A DNA stretch of 64,000 nucleotides from Heyndrickxia camelliae (GTDB lineage: Bacteria > Bacillota > Bacilli > Bacillales > Bacillaceae_C). A program made the translations under genes and the position numbers. The stretch lies in assembly GCF_002844575.1 (NCBI RefSeq), contig NZ_PIQO01000020.1, forward strand, positions 1 through 64,000, written 5' to 3'. Within the stretch, counting starts at the first letter, position 1; the number at the start of each line of letters is the position of its first letter. The notes under the pieces were generated by a model that was not told the origin of the DNA, made no database searches, and saw only the letters and a program-made list of their open reading frames with translations. Positions 7,801 through 15,431 of this stretch are shown here, in pieces.

Positions 7801-8850
7801 TTAACGGACATAACTTGATAATCTAAGGCTATCATAAGTCGCATCAGTCGAGAATAAGCAACTATCTATCACCATTTTACTTACCGTTGTAGAATCGTTA
7901 CGGAATCTGATTACATCAAGGAACTGAAACCAACTCAAATAATGGTCAAGATATTTGGTTGCCACTCCCTTAAAACGGTCCATCCAGCCTTTTAAGCGGC
8001 TGTGATAGTTATTGACATTCTGGATATGATAGAGACCTTTGACTCGTTCCTTCCCATCCGATTTGAAGGGATAGTGCTCCAATCCTTTTTCTTTAGCGTA
8101 AGTCTTAAAAGCCCGCCACGCATCAGTACAAAGGCCATTCGTTTTGGATAGCTTGGAGCCGATTGCTTTCTCTAATCGGGACTTTACAATACGTCCTTGA
8201 CCAATCACTTTGGAATAAGTCAGTTTTTGACGGTCTCTGGCAATCAATACACAAACTTGTTCTTTACTGATACCACGGAATTGAGAAGCACCACCACGTT
8301 TACGAGATTTTCGCCCATTTATATTCCGTTTTCCTTTCTCAGAGTATAGGAAATAGGTTTCATCCATTTCGACGATACCAGAAAATTGGTCGAAATCCAT
8401 TTGTTTTAAAGCGGATAAAACCTTATGCCTCCAATAGAAAAGGGTGACATAGTGAACTTCAATCAACTCAGATGCCTTGCGTAACGAGTTTCCTTCAAGC
8501 ATACACAGCATACACTGAATAAAATCCAGCCATTTATGAGGAAGATGCGACCCGCCTAAAAGGGTGTTCGTGACATCGGTAAAGGTTTTCCTGCAATCTT
8601 TACAACGATAACGCTGGCGTTCCATTGTTTTCATTCCTACTTTGACGGAATATTTTCCGAATCGGACAACATTATGCGAATGACAGTGAGTGCAAGTATA
8701 GCCATCTTTATGTTTCTGTTCGGACACCTCTTTAAAAATAGGCTCACTTGCAGTATAAGACGCAAGAGATTTAGTAAAAAACTCTTTCATACGAAGTTGG
8801 TCAGCGGTATTGAGTTTTTGAATCTCCTTGATAATGTCCATTAATGCCAC
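7801..8850 (-). CDS. IS1595 family transposase (ISXO2-like DDE domain)
   Basis: An intact transposase of about 349 residues (the ATG at 8841 is an alternative start to the GTG at 8850). An N-terminal zinc ribbon (CTHCHSHN... RYRCKDCRKTF, about residues 52-90) and a helix-turn-helix region (ASELIEVHYVTLFYWRHKVL) precede the ISXO2-like catalytic domain. In that domain I see VEMDETYF (first Asp), LCTDAWRAF (second Asp) and VNNYHSRLKGWMDRFKGVAT (the N/H-rich third motif). It would cut and join the element's terminal repeats at 7266 and 8942. Confidence 0.92.
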   Translation of the reverse strand: MALMDIIKEIQKLNTADQLRMKEFFTKSLASYTASEPIFKEVSEQKHKDGYTCTHCHSHNVVRFGKYSVKVGMKTMERQRYRCKDCRKTFTDVTNTLLGGSHLPHKWLDFIQCMLCMLEGNSLRKASELIEVHYVTLFYWRHKVLSALKQMDFDQFSGIVEMDETYFLYSEKGKRNINGRKSRKRGGASQFRGISKEQVCVLIARDRQKLTYSKVIGQGRIVKSRLEKAIGSKLSKTNGLCTDAWRAFKTYAKEKGLEHYPFKSDGKERVKGLYHIQNVNNYHSRLKGWMDRFKGVATKYLDHYLSWFQFLDVIRFRNDSTTVSKMVIDSCLFSTDATYDSLRLSSYVR

Positions 8851-8927
8851 TTGAAATCACTCACTTTTGTCCTTATTTATATAACCATTACAGAACAACA
8901 GTTCGTTTTATTCAAATATCAACATAA

Positions 8928-9152
8928 TTATTTAACAGAGCCTTTAAAATAAAAATAGATGATTCCTGAAATAAACAATGCGATCACGCCAATTAGACCA
9001 AATACAAGTCGAGTATTCACCCTTTGTTTTCTGTGCTTTGGCGTTTCGGAATAATAATTGGCTCGTTGCCTGTCTCCATCCGTCCAAGCGCCCATTAATA
9101 TCGCCGAAATAAAAATACAAGCTAATCCTGCAATTAGAAAAAATTGAAACAA
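8928..9152 (-). CDS. DUF5316-like small membrane protein, C-terminus altered by IS insertion
   Basis: A 74-residue protein with two membrane segments (about residues 2-22 and 50-70) separated by the basic loop TDGDRQRANYYSETPKHRKQR, the pattern of DUF5316. It starts at TTG (9150-9152) behind AGGGGGATT. The insertion sequence landed at its very end. Without it, the TTTAAA of the target duplication is followed by TGA, ending the protein at ...YFYFK. With it, the frame reads four codons (GSVK) into the terminal repeat before TAA. The gene is therefore probably still functional. Function unknown. Confidence 0.75.
   Translation of the reverse strand: MFQFFLIAGLACIFISAILMGAWTDGDRQRANYYSETPKHRKQRVNTRLVFGLIGVIALFISGIIYFYFKGSVK
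8931..8950 (+). repeat. right inverted repeat and target duplication of IS element
   Basis: Positions 8931-8942 read TTTAACAGAGCC, the complement of the left end; 8943-8950 repeat TTTAAAAT. Confidence 0.9.
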
Positions 9153-9346
9153 AAATAATCCCCCTGTTGTAGACTCTTTAATATATACGCAATAACAGTG
9201 ATCTTATTTCTTTTAATTAAGTGCGTGGAAAGTTCTTTTTGCATCATTAAATCAAATGAATAACTTTTATTGATTAGGTTTATTAAAAGTTCCATATATG
9301 GAACAAGCGGTAATTCTCCCGTCAAGCTATCCTGTGTTCCCTTCAC
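9134..9346 (-). CDS. hypothetical protein upstream of DUF5316 gene
   Basis: An open frame of 70 codons that overlaps the TTG start of the DUF5316-like gene by 19 bases. The likely translated part is the central, helical, basic stretch MQKELSTHLIKRNKITVIAYILKSLQQGD. The start is unclear: an AAGGGAA site lies near 9340 and a TTG at about 9321 is possible. It resembles no family I know and may be a gene fragment. Confidence 0.35.
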   Translation of the reverse strand: MKGTQDSLTGELPLVPYMELLINLINKSYSFDLMMQKELSTHLIKRNKITVIAYILKSLQQGDYFCFNFF

Positions 9347-9391
9347 ATTTAGATAGTCATTTTTACTGGTTTCCGTTTTTTGAAATAAAAG

Positions 9392-9490
9392 AAAACCGCT
9401 TTTGATTCATTTCAACGAAGGTACCGACTCCCAAGAGTTAAAGTGAAGAATCTAACTTTGGGTGTCGGTACCGAATCAAAGCGGTTTTTT
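9392..9490. terminator. long stem-loop, probable bidirectional terminator
   Basis: An outer stem (AAAACCGCTTTTGATTC at 9392-9408 against GAATCAAAGCGGTTTT at 9473-9488) encloses an inner stem (GGTACCGAC at 9420-9428 against GTCGGTACC at 9464-9472, extended by CCCAAG/TTTGGG). It ends in T-runs on both strands. At about 99 bp it is larger than an ordinary terminator and may be a small dispersed palindromic element. It closes the nudix/murA operon. Confidence 0.6.
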
Positions 9491-9593
9491 GATAAAAAGC
9501 GTTCCTATATGATTATATTAAAATCAAATAGCATGGCCGAATGATGATGGACATCATTCAAGGAACTTTATTTTTTCGGTATCACTCTAGTTA

Positions 9594-10226
9594 TTAATCT
9601 AGTATAGTTTCCATATTTGGATTAGTTAAAAAAGCGAACATCATGTTAATTTGAGAACTTGTATTTCTTTTTGTAGAAAGCTCTGGTAAATGATTTTGGC
9701 TAAAAAAACGAATATCCTTTGTCTCTATTCCTGGTTTTGCATGACCACCTATAATTTCACAACGAATAAAAATTTTATAATAATGAAATCCTTGTGGGGG
9801 ATGTCCATGTTTTCTCATATCAAACAAAGCAAGTAATTTTGTAGGTACAACATGAAAACCTGCCTCTTCTTTTATTTCTTTTACTATGTTTTCTTTTGCT
9901 GATAATCCAACTTCACAAAATCCACCTGGCAAAGACCACTTATCATCGTTTTTTTCCCTTACCATCAGGATTTTTTTATCTTGAAATACGACTCCGCGAA
10001 CATCTGCCTTTGGCGTTGGATACCCAAACTCTTTTGCAAAGATTTCTTTAACATACAGCATATCGTGATCTGTATACTCTTCCAAGATTTCTGCGCTTAT
10101 GCCTCTTAATTCTTCATAGCGTTCTTTATCAAATTGATTTTGCGAATAAGTAAGACCAGCCTGAGATATTGCCTGTATTCTTTGGGCCCAATCTAGCCAC
10201 TTATAGCTGATGATAAACACCTCCAT
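9594..10226 (-). CDS. NUDIX hydrolase with N-terminal NUDIX_hydro_N domain
   Basis: About 210 residues. The first 60 (YKWLDWAQRIQAISQAGLTY... ERYEELRGISAEIL) match the helical N-domain found in YjhB-type enzymes that hydrolyse ADP-ribose-like nucleoside diphosphates. The Nudix box follows: GGFCEVGLSAKENIVKEIKE then EAGF. The metal-binding EI-x-EE core is kept, but the box's first Glu is Leu and the Arg is Lys, both tolerated in this subfamily. The frame overlaps the end of murA by 26 bases, so it is translationally coupled. Start choice is uncertain: the GGAGGTG in this overlap has no ATG after it. Confidence 0.85.
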   Translation of the reverse strand: MEVFIISYKWLDWAQRIQAISQAGLTYSQNQFDKERYEELRGISAEILEEYTDHDMLYVKEIFAKEFGYPTPKADVRGVVFQDKKILMVREKNDDKWSLPGGFCEVGLSAKENIVKEIKEEAGFHVVPTKLLALFDMRKHGHPPQGFHYYKIFIRCEIIGGHAKPGIETKDIRFFSQNHLPELSTKRNTSSQINMMFAFLTNPNMETILD

Positions 10227-11508
10227 ATTTCTGAATATCATCTTCGGACATAATAGAATCCTTTAGGTTAATTCTTGCACCCAGGGATTGAAACGCTTCT
10301 ACTACATTCTCATACCCACGTTCAATATGCTGCACCCCGGTTATCATTGTCTGACCTTCTGCTGCCAAAGCGGCAAGAATTAAGCAGATTCCTGCTCGTA
10401 TATCGGATGCATGAACGGCAGCGCCTTTTAAAGATGATTTCCCTTTTATAAAAGCAACACCTGAACGGACTTTAATTTCCGCCCCCATTTTCACTAATTG
10501 AGGAACGTGATTGAAGCGATTTGGATATACTTTTTCACTTATGATACTTTTTCCATTTGCTTGTGTAAGAAGGGCGGTCATCGGCTGCTGCACATCAGTT
10601 GGAAATCCAGGATACATTCCTGTCCGAACTCTAGTTGCCTTTAATTTTCCATCCGAATAGGAAGTAATAGAGTTGCCTTCTATCATAAATTCGAGACCAA
10701 TCTCTTGTAATTTTACAACACAATTCCTTAAGTGTTCGGGAACAATGTCCTGCACTGTCACAGTACCGCCTACCATGCCAGCGGAAATTAGAAATGCCCC
10801 TGCAATTAAGCGATCAGGTATGACCGTATGTATACAGCCATTTAATTGTGAAACGCCTGTAATTCGAATAGTATCTGTACCGGCGCCACTAATTTTTGCA
10901 CCCATTTTATTCAGGAACATGGCTGTGTCTACTACCTCCGGATCACGTGCAGCATTTAACAAAGTGGTAGTTCCTTTAGCACGAACTGCTGCTAGCATAC
11001 TGTTTATGGTTGCACCGGAAGTTATTGTATCAAAATAGATAGTAGCTCCTTTTAATTCAGACGCTTCTACTTCATAATAGTCTTCATGAAAAGTGAATGT
11101 TGCTCCCAATTTTTCTAATGCCTTAATATGTTGGTCAATTGGGCGGCTAACAAAATTATCTCCACCAGGATATCCTAGTGATACCTTGCCAAATTTAGAA
11201 AGTAATGCACCAATAAAATAATACGCTGTTCTAAATGAAGATGATTTTATAGGATCTAATCCTGTATGAAAAATTCTATTAGAATCAATATATACGGTAC
11301 CTGCTGCATCCCTTGTTATTTCAAGTCCAATCTCTTTTCCAATTTGGCAGATTACTTGATAATCTAATATATTTGGGATTCCCTGCAATATTACAGTATC
11401 ATCAGCCAGACAAGCTGCTGCCAGTAAGGCAAGAGAACTGTTCTTTGCACCAGGAATTTTTACACTTCCATGTAGTTGCGGTGTTTGTTCAACACTAAGC
11501 CATTTCAT
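10201..11508 (-). CDS. murA: MurA-type UDP-GlcNAc enolpyruvyl transferase, Asp variant
   Basis: A 435-residue enzyme of the EPSP synthase fold, normally adding enolpyruvate to UDP-GlcNAc in the first committed step of peptidoglycan synthesis. K22-N23 (PGAKNSSL), the RP-x-D loop, the D in FPTDVQQP and the R in DIRAG are present. The catalytic-loop residue that is Cys in most MurA proteins is Asp here (D117 in YPGGDNFVSRP); Asp at this position is known to keep activity and give fosfomycin resistance. The usual DRIE-x-G reads DRLIAG, so this is a divergent paralogue. It overlaps deoR upstream by 14 bases and the nudix gene downstream. Confidence 0.88.
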   Translation of the reverse strand: MKWLSVEQTPQLHGSVKIPGAKNSSLALLAAACLADDTVILQGIPNILDYQVICQIGKEIGLEITRDAAGTVYIDSNRIFHTGLDPIKSSSFRTAYYFIGALLSKFGKVSLGYPGGDNFVSRPIDQHIKALEKLGATFTFHEDYYEVEASELKGATIYFDTITSGATINSMLAAVRAKGTTTLLNAARDPEVVDTAMFLNKMGAKISGAGTDTIRITGVSQLNGCIHTVIPDRLIAGAFLISAGMVGGTVTVQDIVPEHLRNCVVKLQEIGLEFMIEGNSITSYSDGKLKATRVRTGMYPGFPTDVQQPMTALLTQANGKSIISEKVYPNRFNHVPQLVKMGAEIKVRSGVAFIKGKSSLKGAAVHASDIRAGICLILAALAAEGQTMITGVQHIERGYENVVEAFQSLGARINLKDSIMSEDDIQKYGGVYHQL

Positions 11509-12307
11509 TATTTACTCTCTCCGTTTCCTTTTCATCTGCGAATATAACTTGAACATGTTTTCTTTTTATTTCGTGAATGGCAGTCTCTGAAGCTCCTTGG
11601 TCGGTAATCATTAAATCGATAGCTTCCATAGGAGCAGACATGACAAACATCCGGTGACCCACCTTTTCATGTGGAGCTAAACAAATATTTTTGCGTGAAA
11701 TTTCTGAAACTGCTCTTGTAAATGCAGCTCCCTCTGGAGTAGCTGTACTAATCCCCTGTGAATCTATGCCTCCTCCAGTAATAAAACTTATATCTAATGT
11801 GAATTTACGAATCATTTCGATAGCCAATGTATCTATCATACTTCCAGCTGAGTCACACCGTAATTTTCCACCAATTAAATAGGATGTGATATTTTCTCGT
11901 TTTCTAAGTTCCTCAGCAATTTTCATGGAATTTGTAATTATTGTATACGGAAAATGAGAAGGTAGATGCTTTAGCATCCCAAATTGAATGCCAGCACCTC
12001 CAATAAAAACCGTGTCATGCACATTAATATAAGAGGCCGCTAACTTAGATATCGCATTTTGATGCGTGGCCGCCAAACCATATCTCATTGATTCTGGTTG
12101 CGGCAATGTGCGTACCTTCGGAGTTGGGTTATGGAGAATCGCTCCTCCATATGTTTTTTGAAGTAGCCCCTGCTCCTCCATAATAGAAAGATCTCTTCGA
12201 ATTGAATCTATGGATATATCAAACATGTCAGCAAGATCTTTGGCAACAACGCGACCTTCCTTTTGGATTATGTCAAGTATCTTATGTCTGCGTTCCTCTG
12301 CTAACAT
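11495..12307 (-). CDS. DeoR family transcriptional regulator
   Basis: About 270 residues. The N-terminal HTH (residues 1-55) reads AEERRHKILDIIQKEGRVVA and SIDSIRRDLSIMEEQGLL, the DeoR signature. The C-terminal DeoRC sensor domain has the sugar-phosphate pattern FIGGAGIQFGMLKHLP, ITNSMKIAEEL and FITGGGIDSQGIS. The ATG at 12307 is preferred over the in-frame GTG at 12316, because AAAGGG is well placed for it. It heads an overlapping operon with the MurA variant and the NUDIX gene, so it probably controls them and itself in response to a phosphorylated metabolite. The effector is unknown. Confidence 0.88.
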   Translation of the reverse strand: MLAEERRHKILDIIQKEGRVVAKDLADMFDISIDSIRRDLSIMEEQGLLQKTYGGAILHNPTPKVRTLPQPESMRYGLAATHQNAISKLAASYINVHDTVFIGGAGIQFGMLKHLPSHFPYTIITNSMKIAEELRKRENITSYLIGGKLRCDSAGSMIDTLAIEMIRKFTLDISFITGGGIDSQGISTATPEGAAFTRAVSEISRKNICLAPHEKVGHRMFVMSAPMEAIDLMITDQGASETAIHEIKRKHVQVIFADEKETERVNNEMA

Positions 12308-12480
12308 GTGATACACCCTTTCAAATCAAAGTCAATCATAATTCCATCTTATTCAGTATGGTTCAACGTTGTCAATCAAATAATGCATTTTCTTTCATGT
12401 TTTTTCATCATTTTACGTCTTTTTACCCTAATTGCCTTAAATTTATTGCTTTAACCCACAATATAAATGGGTATAAAAAA

Positions 12481-12609
12481 AGACGCTGGAACAAAAACCA
12501 TTGAAAGTCAAAAACACGTATGAAATCAAATTTAAAAACCTTGATTTCATACGTGTTTACTATTGGGCTTAATAATTTTCAATATTTTTTTTATTTATGC
12601 CCAGCCTCT
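12481..12609. repeat. palindromic intergenic element with perfect 18-bp stem
   Basis: AAACACGTATGAAATCAA (12512-12529) and its exact complement (12541-12558) form a strong stem with an 11-base loop. Outer ends AGACGCTGG (12481) and CCCAGCCTCT (12600-12609) pair imperfectly. The GGCTGGG-type ends recall dispersed palindromic repeats of Bacillaceae. It lies in the 307-base gap between deoR and fusB, where it may also end fusB transcription. Confidence 0.55.
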
Positions 12610-12614
12610 ACTCA

Positions 12615-13265
12615 TCATTCATTCTTCTTGCCGTGTAGAAGCAAGATAAAATCCTCTAATTTTGAAAGAGATATTAAGTTTTCATTACACTTCATACTAT
12701 CCTGACAAATATAATTTCCTCTTCTCACAAACGTACCCTGGATCTTACCTTTTTTTTCAGACATGAATAACCCTACTTCCGAGTGCCGATTGCAAAGCAT
12801 ACAAACGCCTTTTTTGGCAATGGGAGTAAATGATCCAGAAAGTCCAATAAGTTTATTTTGATAAGGAACAATCAAAAACTTCCTATTTGTCCCTACATCA
12901 TCCCACCCCAAATAGCTAATTTCCTTAAAATCAACACCAACTATAGATGGAAGCTTTAACTTTTTTGCTTTTGGAAATAATTTTTTCAAGGTTTGTTCTG
13001 TGACATTTTTAAAAGGAATAACATACGGCTTTAAATCTTCCAAAAATTCTTCTGCTTTTGAATTATCTTCTATATCTATCAGAGGATCTAGTAAGTGTTT
13101 TTGGTCTTCCTCTAAATCAGAAAAAAGTTCCGATACTTTGTCTCTGGCCAATGATTTGACTGCATTTAAAACATTTTTGTCATTTACTGTTGCATGGCTA
13201 TTTATAAGAATTTGCGTCTGAAATTTAATGAATTGGTATTGATCTGCCCGAATGAATGGATTCAT
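12615..13265 (-). CDS. FusB/FusC family EF-G-binding protein
   Basis: A 216-residue cytoplasmic protein with the two-domain plan of FusB. A helical N-domain (about 1-85; MNPFIRADQYQFIKFQTQIL) is followed by a C-terminal zinc-finger domain with C-x2-C (CMLCNRH) and later C...C (YICQDSMKCNENL). Family members bind elongation factor G and help free it from the ribosome; plasmid or acquired forms give fusidic acid resistance, while chromosomal Bacillaceae members are often intrinsic. Whether this one protects is not shown by sequence. Own start with a GGAGGTG site; not in an obvious operon. Confidence 0.85.
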   Translation of the reverse strand: MNPFIRADQYQFIKFQTQILINSHATVNDKNVLNAVKSLARDKVSELFSDLEEDQKHLLDPLIDIEDNSKAEEFLEDLKPYVIPFKNVTEQTLKKLFPKAKKLKLPSIVGVDFKEISYLGWDDVGTNRKFLIVPYQNKLIGLSGSFTPIAKKGVCMLCNRHSEVGLFMSEKKGKIQGTFVRRGNYICQDSMKCNENLISLSKLEDFILLLHGKKNE

Positions 13266-13355
13266 TTTCGCACCTCCTACTTACTCCTTTTTAATATAAA
13301 AGAAACAGATGAGCATGGATATGTATAAATTAATTATAAAAAAAGTCAACATACA

Positions 13356-13380
13356 AAAGCACTGAAAATTTCAGTGCTTT
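13356..13380 (-). terminator. rho-independent terminator at end of CD3324-type gene
   Basis: AAAGCACTG (13356-13364) pairs with CAGTGCTTT (13372-13380) around A/T-rich inner pairs. On the minus strand a T-run follows at about 13338-13345. It overlaps the gene's stop codon. Confidence 0.65.
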
Positions 13381-13637
13381 GTATAGACGATTTTTTTGAT
13401 TGTTTCAACAGAAAGAAAATATTTATCGGCCAAATCTTGAATAGAGGTACCGTCACGAAATGCAGCTTTTATCTCCGCATTGCGTTTTTCGATATATTCT
13501 CTTCCTCCCGATTTGGTCCCCCATTTTTTTCGATTAGATTCTGTAGTTGGTATATAAATGGATTCTCCCTGAATATATTTTTGAATTTCGATAATAAGCT
13601 TTTCCGGTAAGACCGAACTTGCCTTTACATATTTCAT
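13371..13637 (-). CDS. CD3324 family protein
   Basis: An 88-residue protein starting MKYVKASSVLPEKLIIEIQK, with the conserved YIP (residue ~30) and KKWGTKSGGREYIEKRNAEI blocks of the CD3324 family. The C-terminal half (SIQDLADKYFLSVETIKKIVY) is a Mor-like helix-turn-helix, so DNA binding is likely. Family members occur widely in Bacilli and Clostridia with no firm function. Length is normal. It ends in its own terminator. Confidence 0.8.
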   Translation of the reverse strand: MKYVKASSVLPEKLIIEIQKYIQGESIYIPTTESNRKKWGTKSGGREYIEKRNAEIKAAFRDGTSIQDLADKYFLSVETIKKIVYTKH

Positions 13638-13704
13638 TTTAGCCAGCCCCTTATTTAAATGATGAACAAATAAGGTGCAAAGCCTTTGAAGATTTGGCGA
13701 TTGA

Positions 13705-13797
13705 TTATTTATTTAGCCCCATGCAAAGTATCGCCTTTTCTAATCCAGGCTTTGCATGAGTGGCTGTAGACTTAGACAAAAGACTATCTTTTGTCAT
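13705..13797 (-). CDS. candidate 30-residue peptide with one Cys
   Basis: MTKDSLLSKSTATHAKPGLE then KAILCMGLNK, behind a very strong AAAGGGGGCATAAC site. It has no hydrophobic signal sequence, a Thr/Ser-rich middle and a single Cys near the C-terminus. A real small gene is favoured by the ribosome site and by its place in an otherwise gene-free 260-base gap. It could be a signalling or modified peptide, but no processing or transport gene lies next to it. Unrecognised. Confidence 0.45.
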   Translation of the reverse strand: MTKDSLLSKSTATHAKPGLEKAILCMGLNK

Positions 13798-13897
13798 TGT
13801 TATGCCCCCTTTATTACCAGTGAGTTTTTTCTTCTTGTTTATTATACTTTTAATTTATCCAATTTGTCATGCTCATCAGGAAAATAATTATAAAGTA

Positions 13898-14731
13898 TCA
13901 AACAGATAAATACTCCGGTCTTCTTAAAGAACATTTACTGGCAGGTTCCTGGATACTCGGGTCATAATAACTTAGTTTTTTTATAAAATAACAAGTTTCC
14001 GGAAAATGATGTTCTAAAAAACGTAAAGTCGTTTTATTTAATATCTTATTTTCCTTATATTTTGTTACCATTGAATATATATATTGACTCATTTCCAGCG
14101 TCGTACGGCCAACCTCATGAGCAAATTCTCGTTGTCGTGCAAAACCAGGTTCTTTAAACCTTAAATATCCTTTTAAGTGATGATTTTGAACAATAAACAC
14201 TTGATATTTACTAATGAAACCCTCTATCGTTTTGGTTGGAAATACTTCAATAGGATCCACTAAATTGCGAAATAATGTCGCATGACCCAATTGATCCTCC
14301 AGCCATAAATCCATTAAATTTACTAACGAAAGTGGTTTTGGTTCCTTTCCTTGCATTATCTGACTTAAAATTCGTAAGTACTCCTGATTTTCAGCTAAAG
14401 TACCATTTAAATAGGTAGGTGATAAATTTAAATTTACCTTGTTATCAATTCTTAGTGATTGAAGTTTCCCATCAAATTCAAAATACCCTCCCGGCCAACA
14501 TTGTCGGGAAAAATGGATCATGACATCATCTGAAGCTTCTAGAGTTTGTGGAATGTCTTTTAACATTTTAATAAGATCACCAAATAAAAGGATATATTGT
14601 TGAGCGGTTTGCACATATTCAACCTCATTAACAGATAGATGATCCCTTACAAAATACGCATGGTCTTGCAAAACCTCTAACCAAAATAAATGCTCTTCCC
14701 ATAAAGTTATTAATTTATTTGTCAATGTCAC
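13898..14731 (-). CDS. DUF2935 domain protein
   Basis: A 277-residue, all-helical soluble protein with two related bundles of about 125 residues. The first has FWLEVLQDHAYFVRDHL, the second MDLWLEDQLGHATLFRNLVDP; the repeated E/D and H residues in these helices suggest a ferritin-like metal site. DUF2935 proteins are common in spore formers, with no assigned activity. The last 20 residues (PASKCSLRRPEYLSV) look like an added tail. Single gene, own GGAGGGGAGATG-type site. Confidence 0.85.
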   Translation of the reverse strand: MTLTNKLITLWEEHLFWLEVLQDHAYFVRDHLSVNEVEYVQTAQQYILLFGDLIKMLKDIPQTLEASDDVMIHFSRQCWPGGYFEFDGKLQSLRIDNKVNLNLSPTYLNGTLAENQEYLRILSQIMQGKEPKPLSLVNLMDLWLEDQLGHATLFRNLVDPIEVFPTKTIEGFISKYQVFIVQNHHLKGYLRFKEPGFARQREFAHEVGRTTLEMSQYIYSMVTKYKENKILNKTTLRFLEHHFPETCYFIKKLSYYDPSIQEPASKCSLRRPEYLSV

Positions 14732-14860
14732 ATCTCCTCCCCTTCTTGTTATATAAATACGAAATGAAAAGGAAAGAAATGATTAGGAAAAACATTCCCA
14801 CATAACTCAAAGGAAAATATGAAAAATAAAGTTAATATATGGAGTAAAGGGATGTGCAGT

Positions 14861-15310
14861 ATGAAAAATAAAAAAAAGTATATTATTTTAATGTTCATCT
14901 TACCTTGGCTTTCCTCCCCCTTTATAGGAAAGAAAACATTCAAAAGATTCCTCCCAGGTTCATTATTTATGTGCTTTTACCTTATTATCGAAGGTATAAT
15001 TGCTGAAAGGAAAAAGTGGTGGTGGTTTCCAGTGCACATAAAGCCTAATATTATTAGCGAATTGCCATTAATATTTGGACCTTTCATTATAGGATCTATA
15101 TGGGTCTTAAAATATACTTTTGGTAAGTTTGCTTTATATATCAAAGCAAATCTGGTTATTGACACTTTTTTTACATATATTTTGCTCCATTGGTTCAAGA
15201 AAATAGGCTATGCATCCTTGGTAAGATTATCTAAATTTAAATTATCCCTTCTATTTTTTATAAAATCAAGTTACAATGTATGTCTTTCAATACTATTACG
15301 AGAAATATAA
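14861..15310 (+). CDS. hypothetical membrane protein
   Basis: About 149 residues from the ATG at 14861, which has AAAGGG at correct spacing (an in-frame ATG at 14819 is less likely). It has several hydrophobic segments, for example IILMFILPWLSSPFIG, LPGSLFMCFYLIIEGII and FGPFIIGSIWVLKYTF. A KKWWWFPVH loop lies between them. It resembles small uncharacterised Bacillaceae membrane proteins of similar length. No neighbour suggests a role. Confidence 0.6.
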   Translation: MKNKKKYIILMFILPWLSSPFIGKKTFKRFLPGSLFMCFYLIIEGIIAERKKWWWFPVHIKPNIISELPLIFGPFIIGSIWVLKYTFGKFALYIKANLVIDTFFTYILLHWFKKIGYASLVRLSKFKLSLLFFIKSSYNVCLSILLREI

Positions 15311-15431
15311 AAACCGACCTCAAATCGATAATCATTAAATTGTAAGTTTAGTTATTCGAGTTATCTAATCCATTGCAATCCCAACAATTGCAAAACCATT
15401 TGTGTTCATTATTTGTGTTGCACTATAAGAA

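Larger units (their letters stand above)
7266..8942 (-). mobile_element. complete IS1595-family (ISXO2-like) element with passenger gene
   Basis: The element is 1,677 bp. Both ends carry GGCTCTGTTAAA (7266-7277) and its exact complement (8931-8942). The similarity continues inward (TGTTGAT) as an imperfect repeat of about 28 bp. The flanks carry the same 8 bp, TTTAAAAT, at 7258-7265 and 8943-8950, which is the target duplication length of the IS1595 family. Inside are an intact transposase gene (7801-8850) and a second gene (7331-7792) in the same direction. The perfect duplication and intact transposase suggest a fairly recent insertion. Confidence 0.92.
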
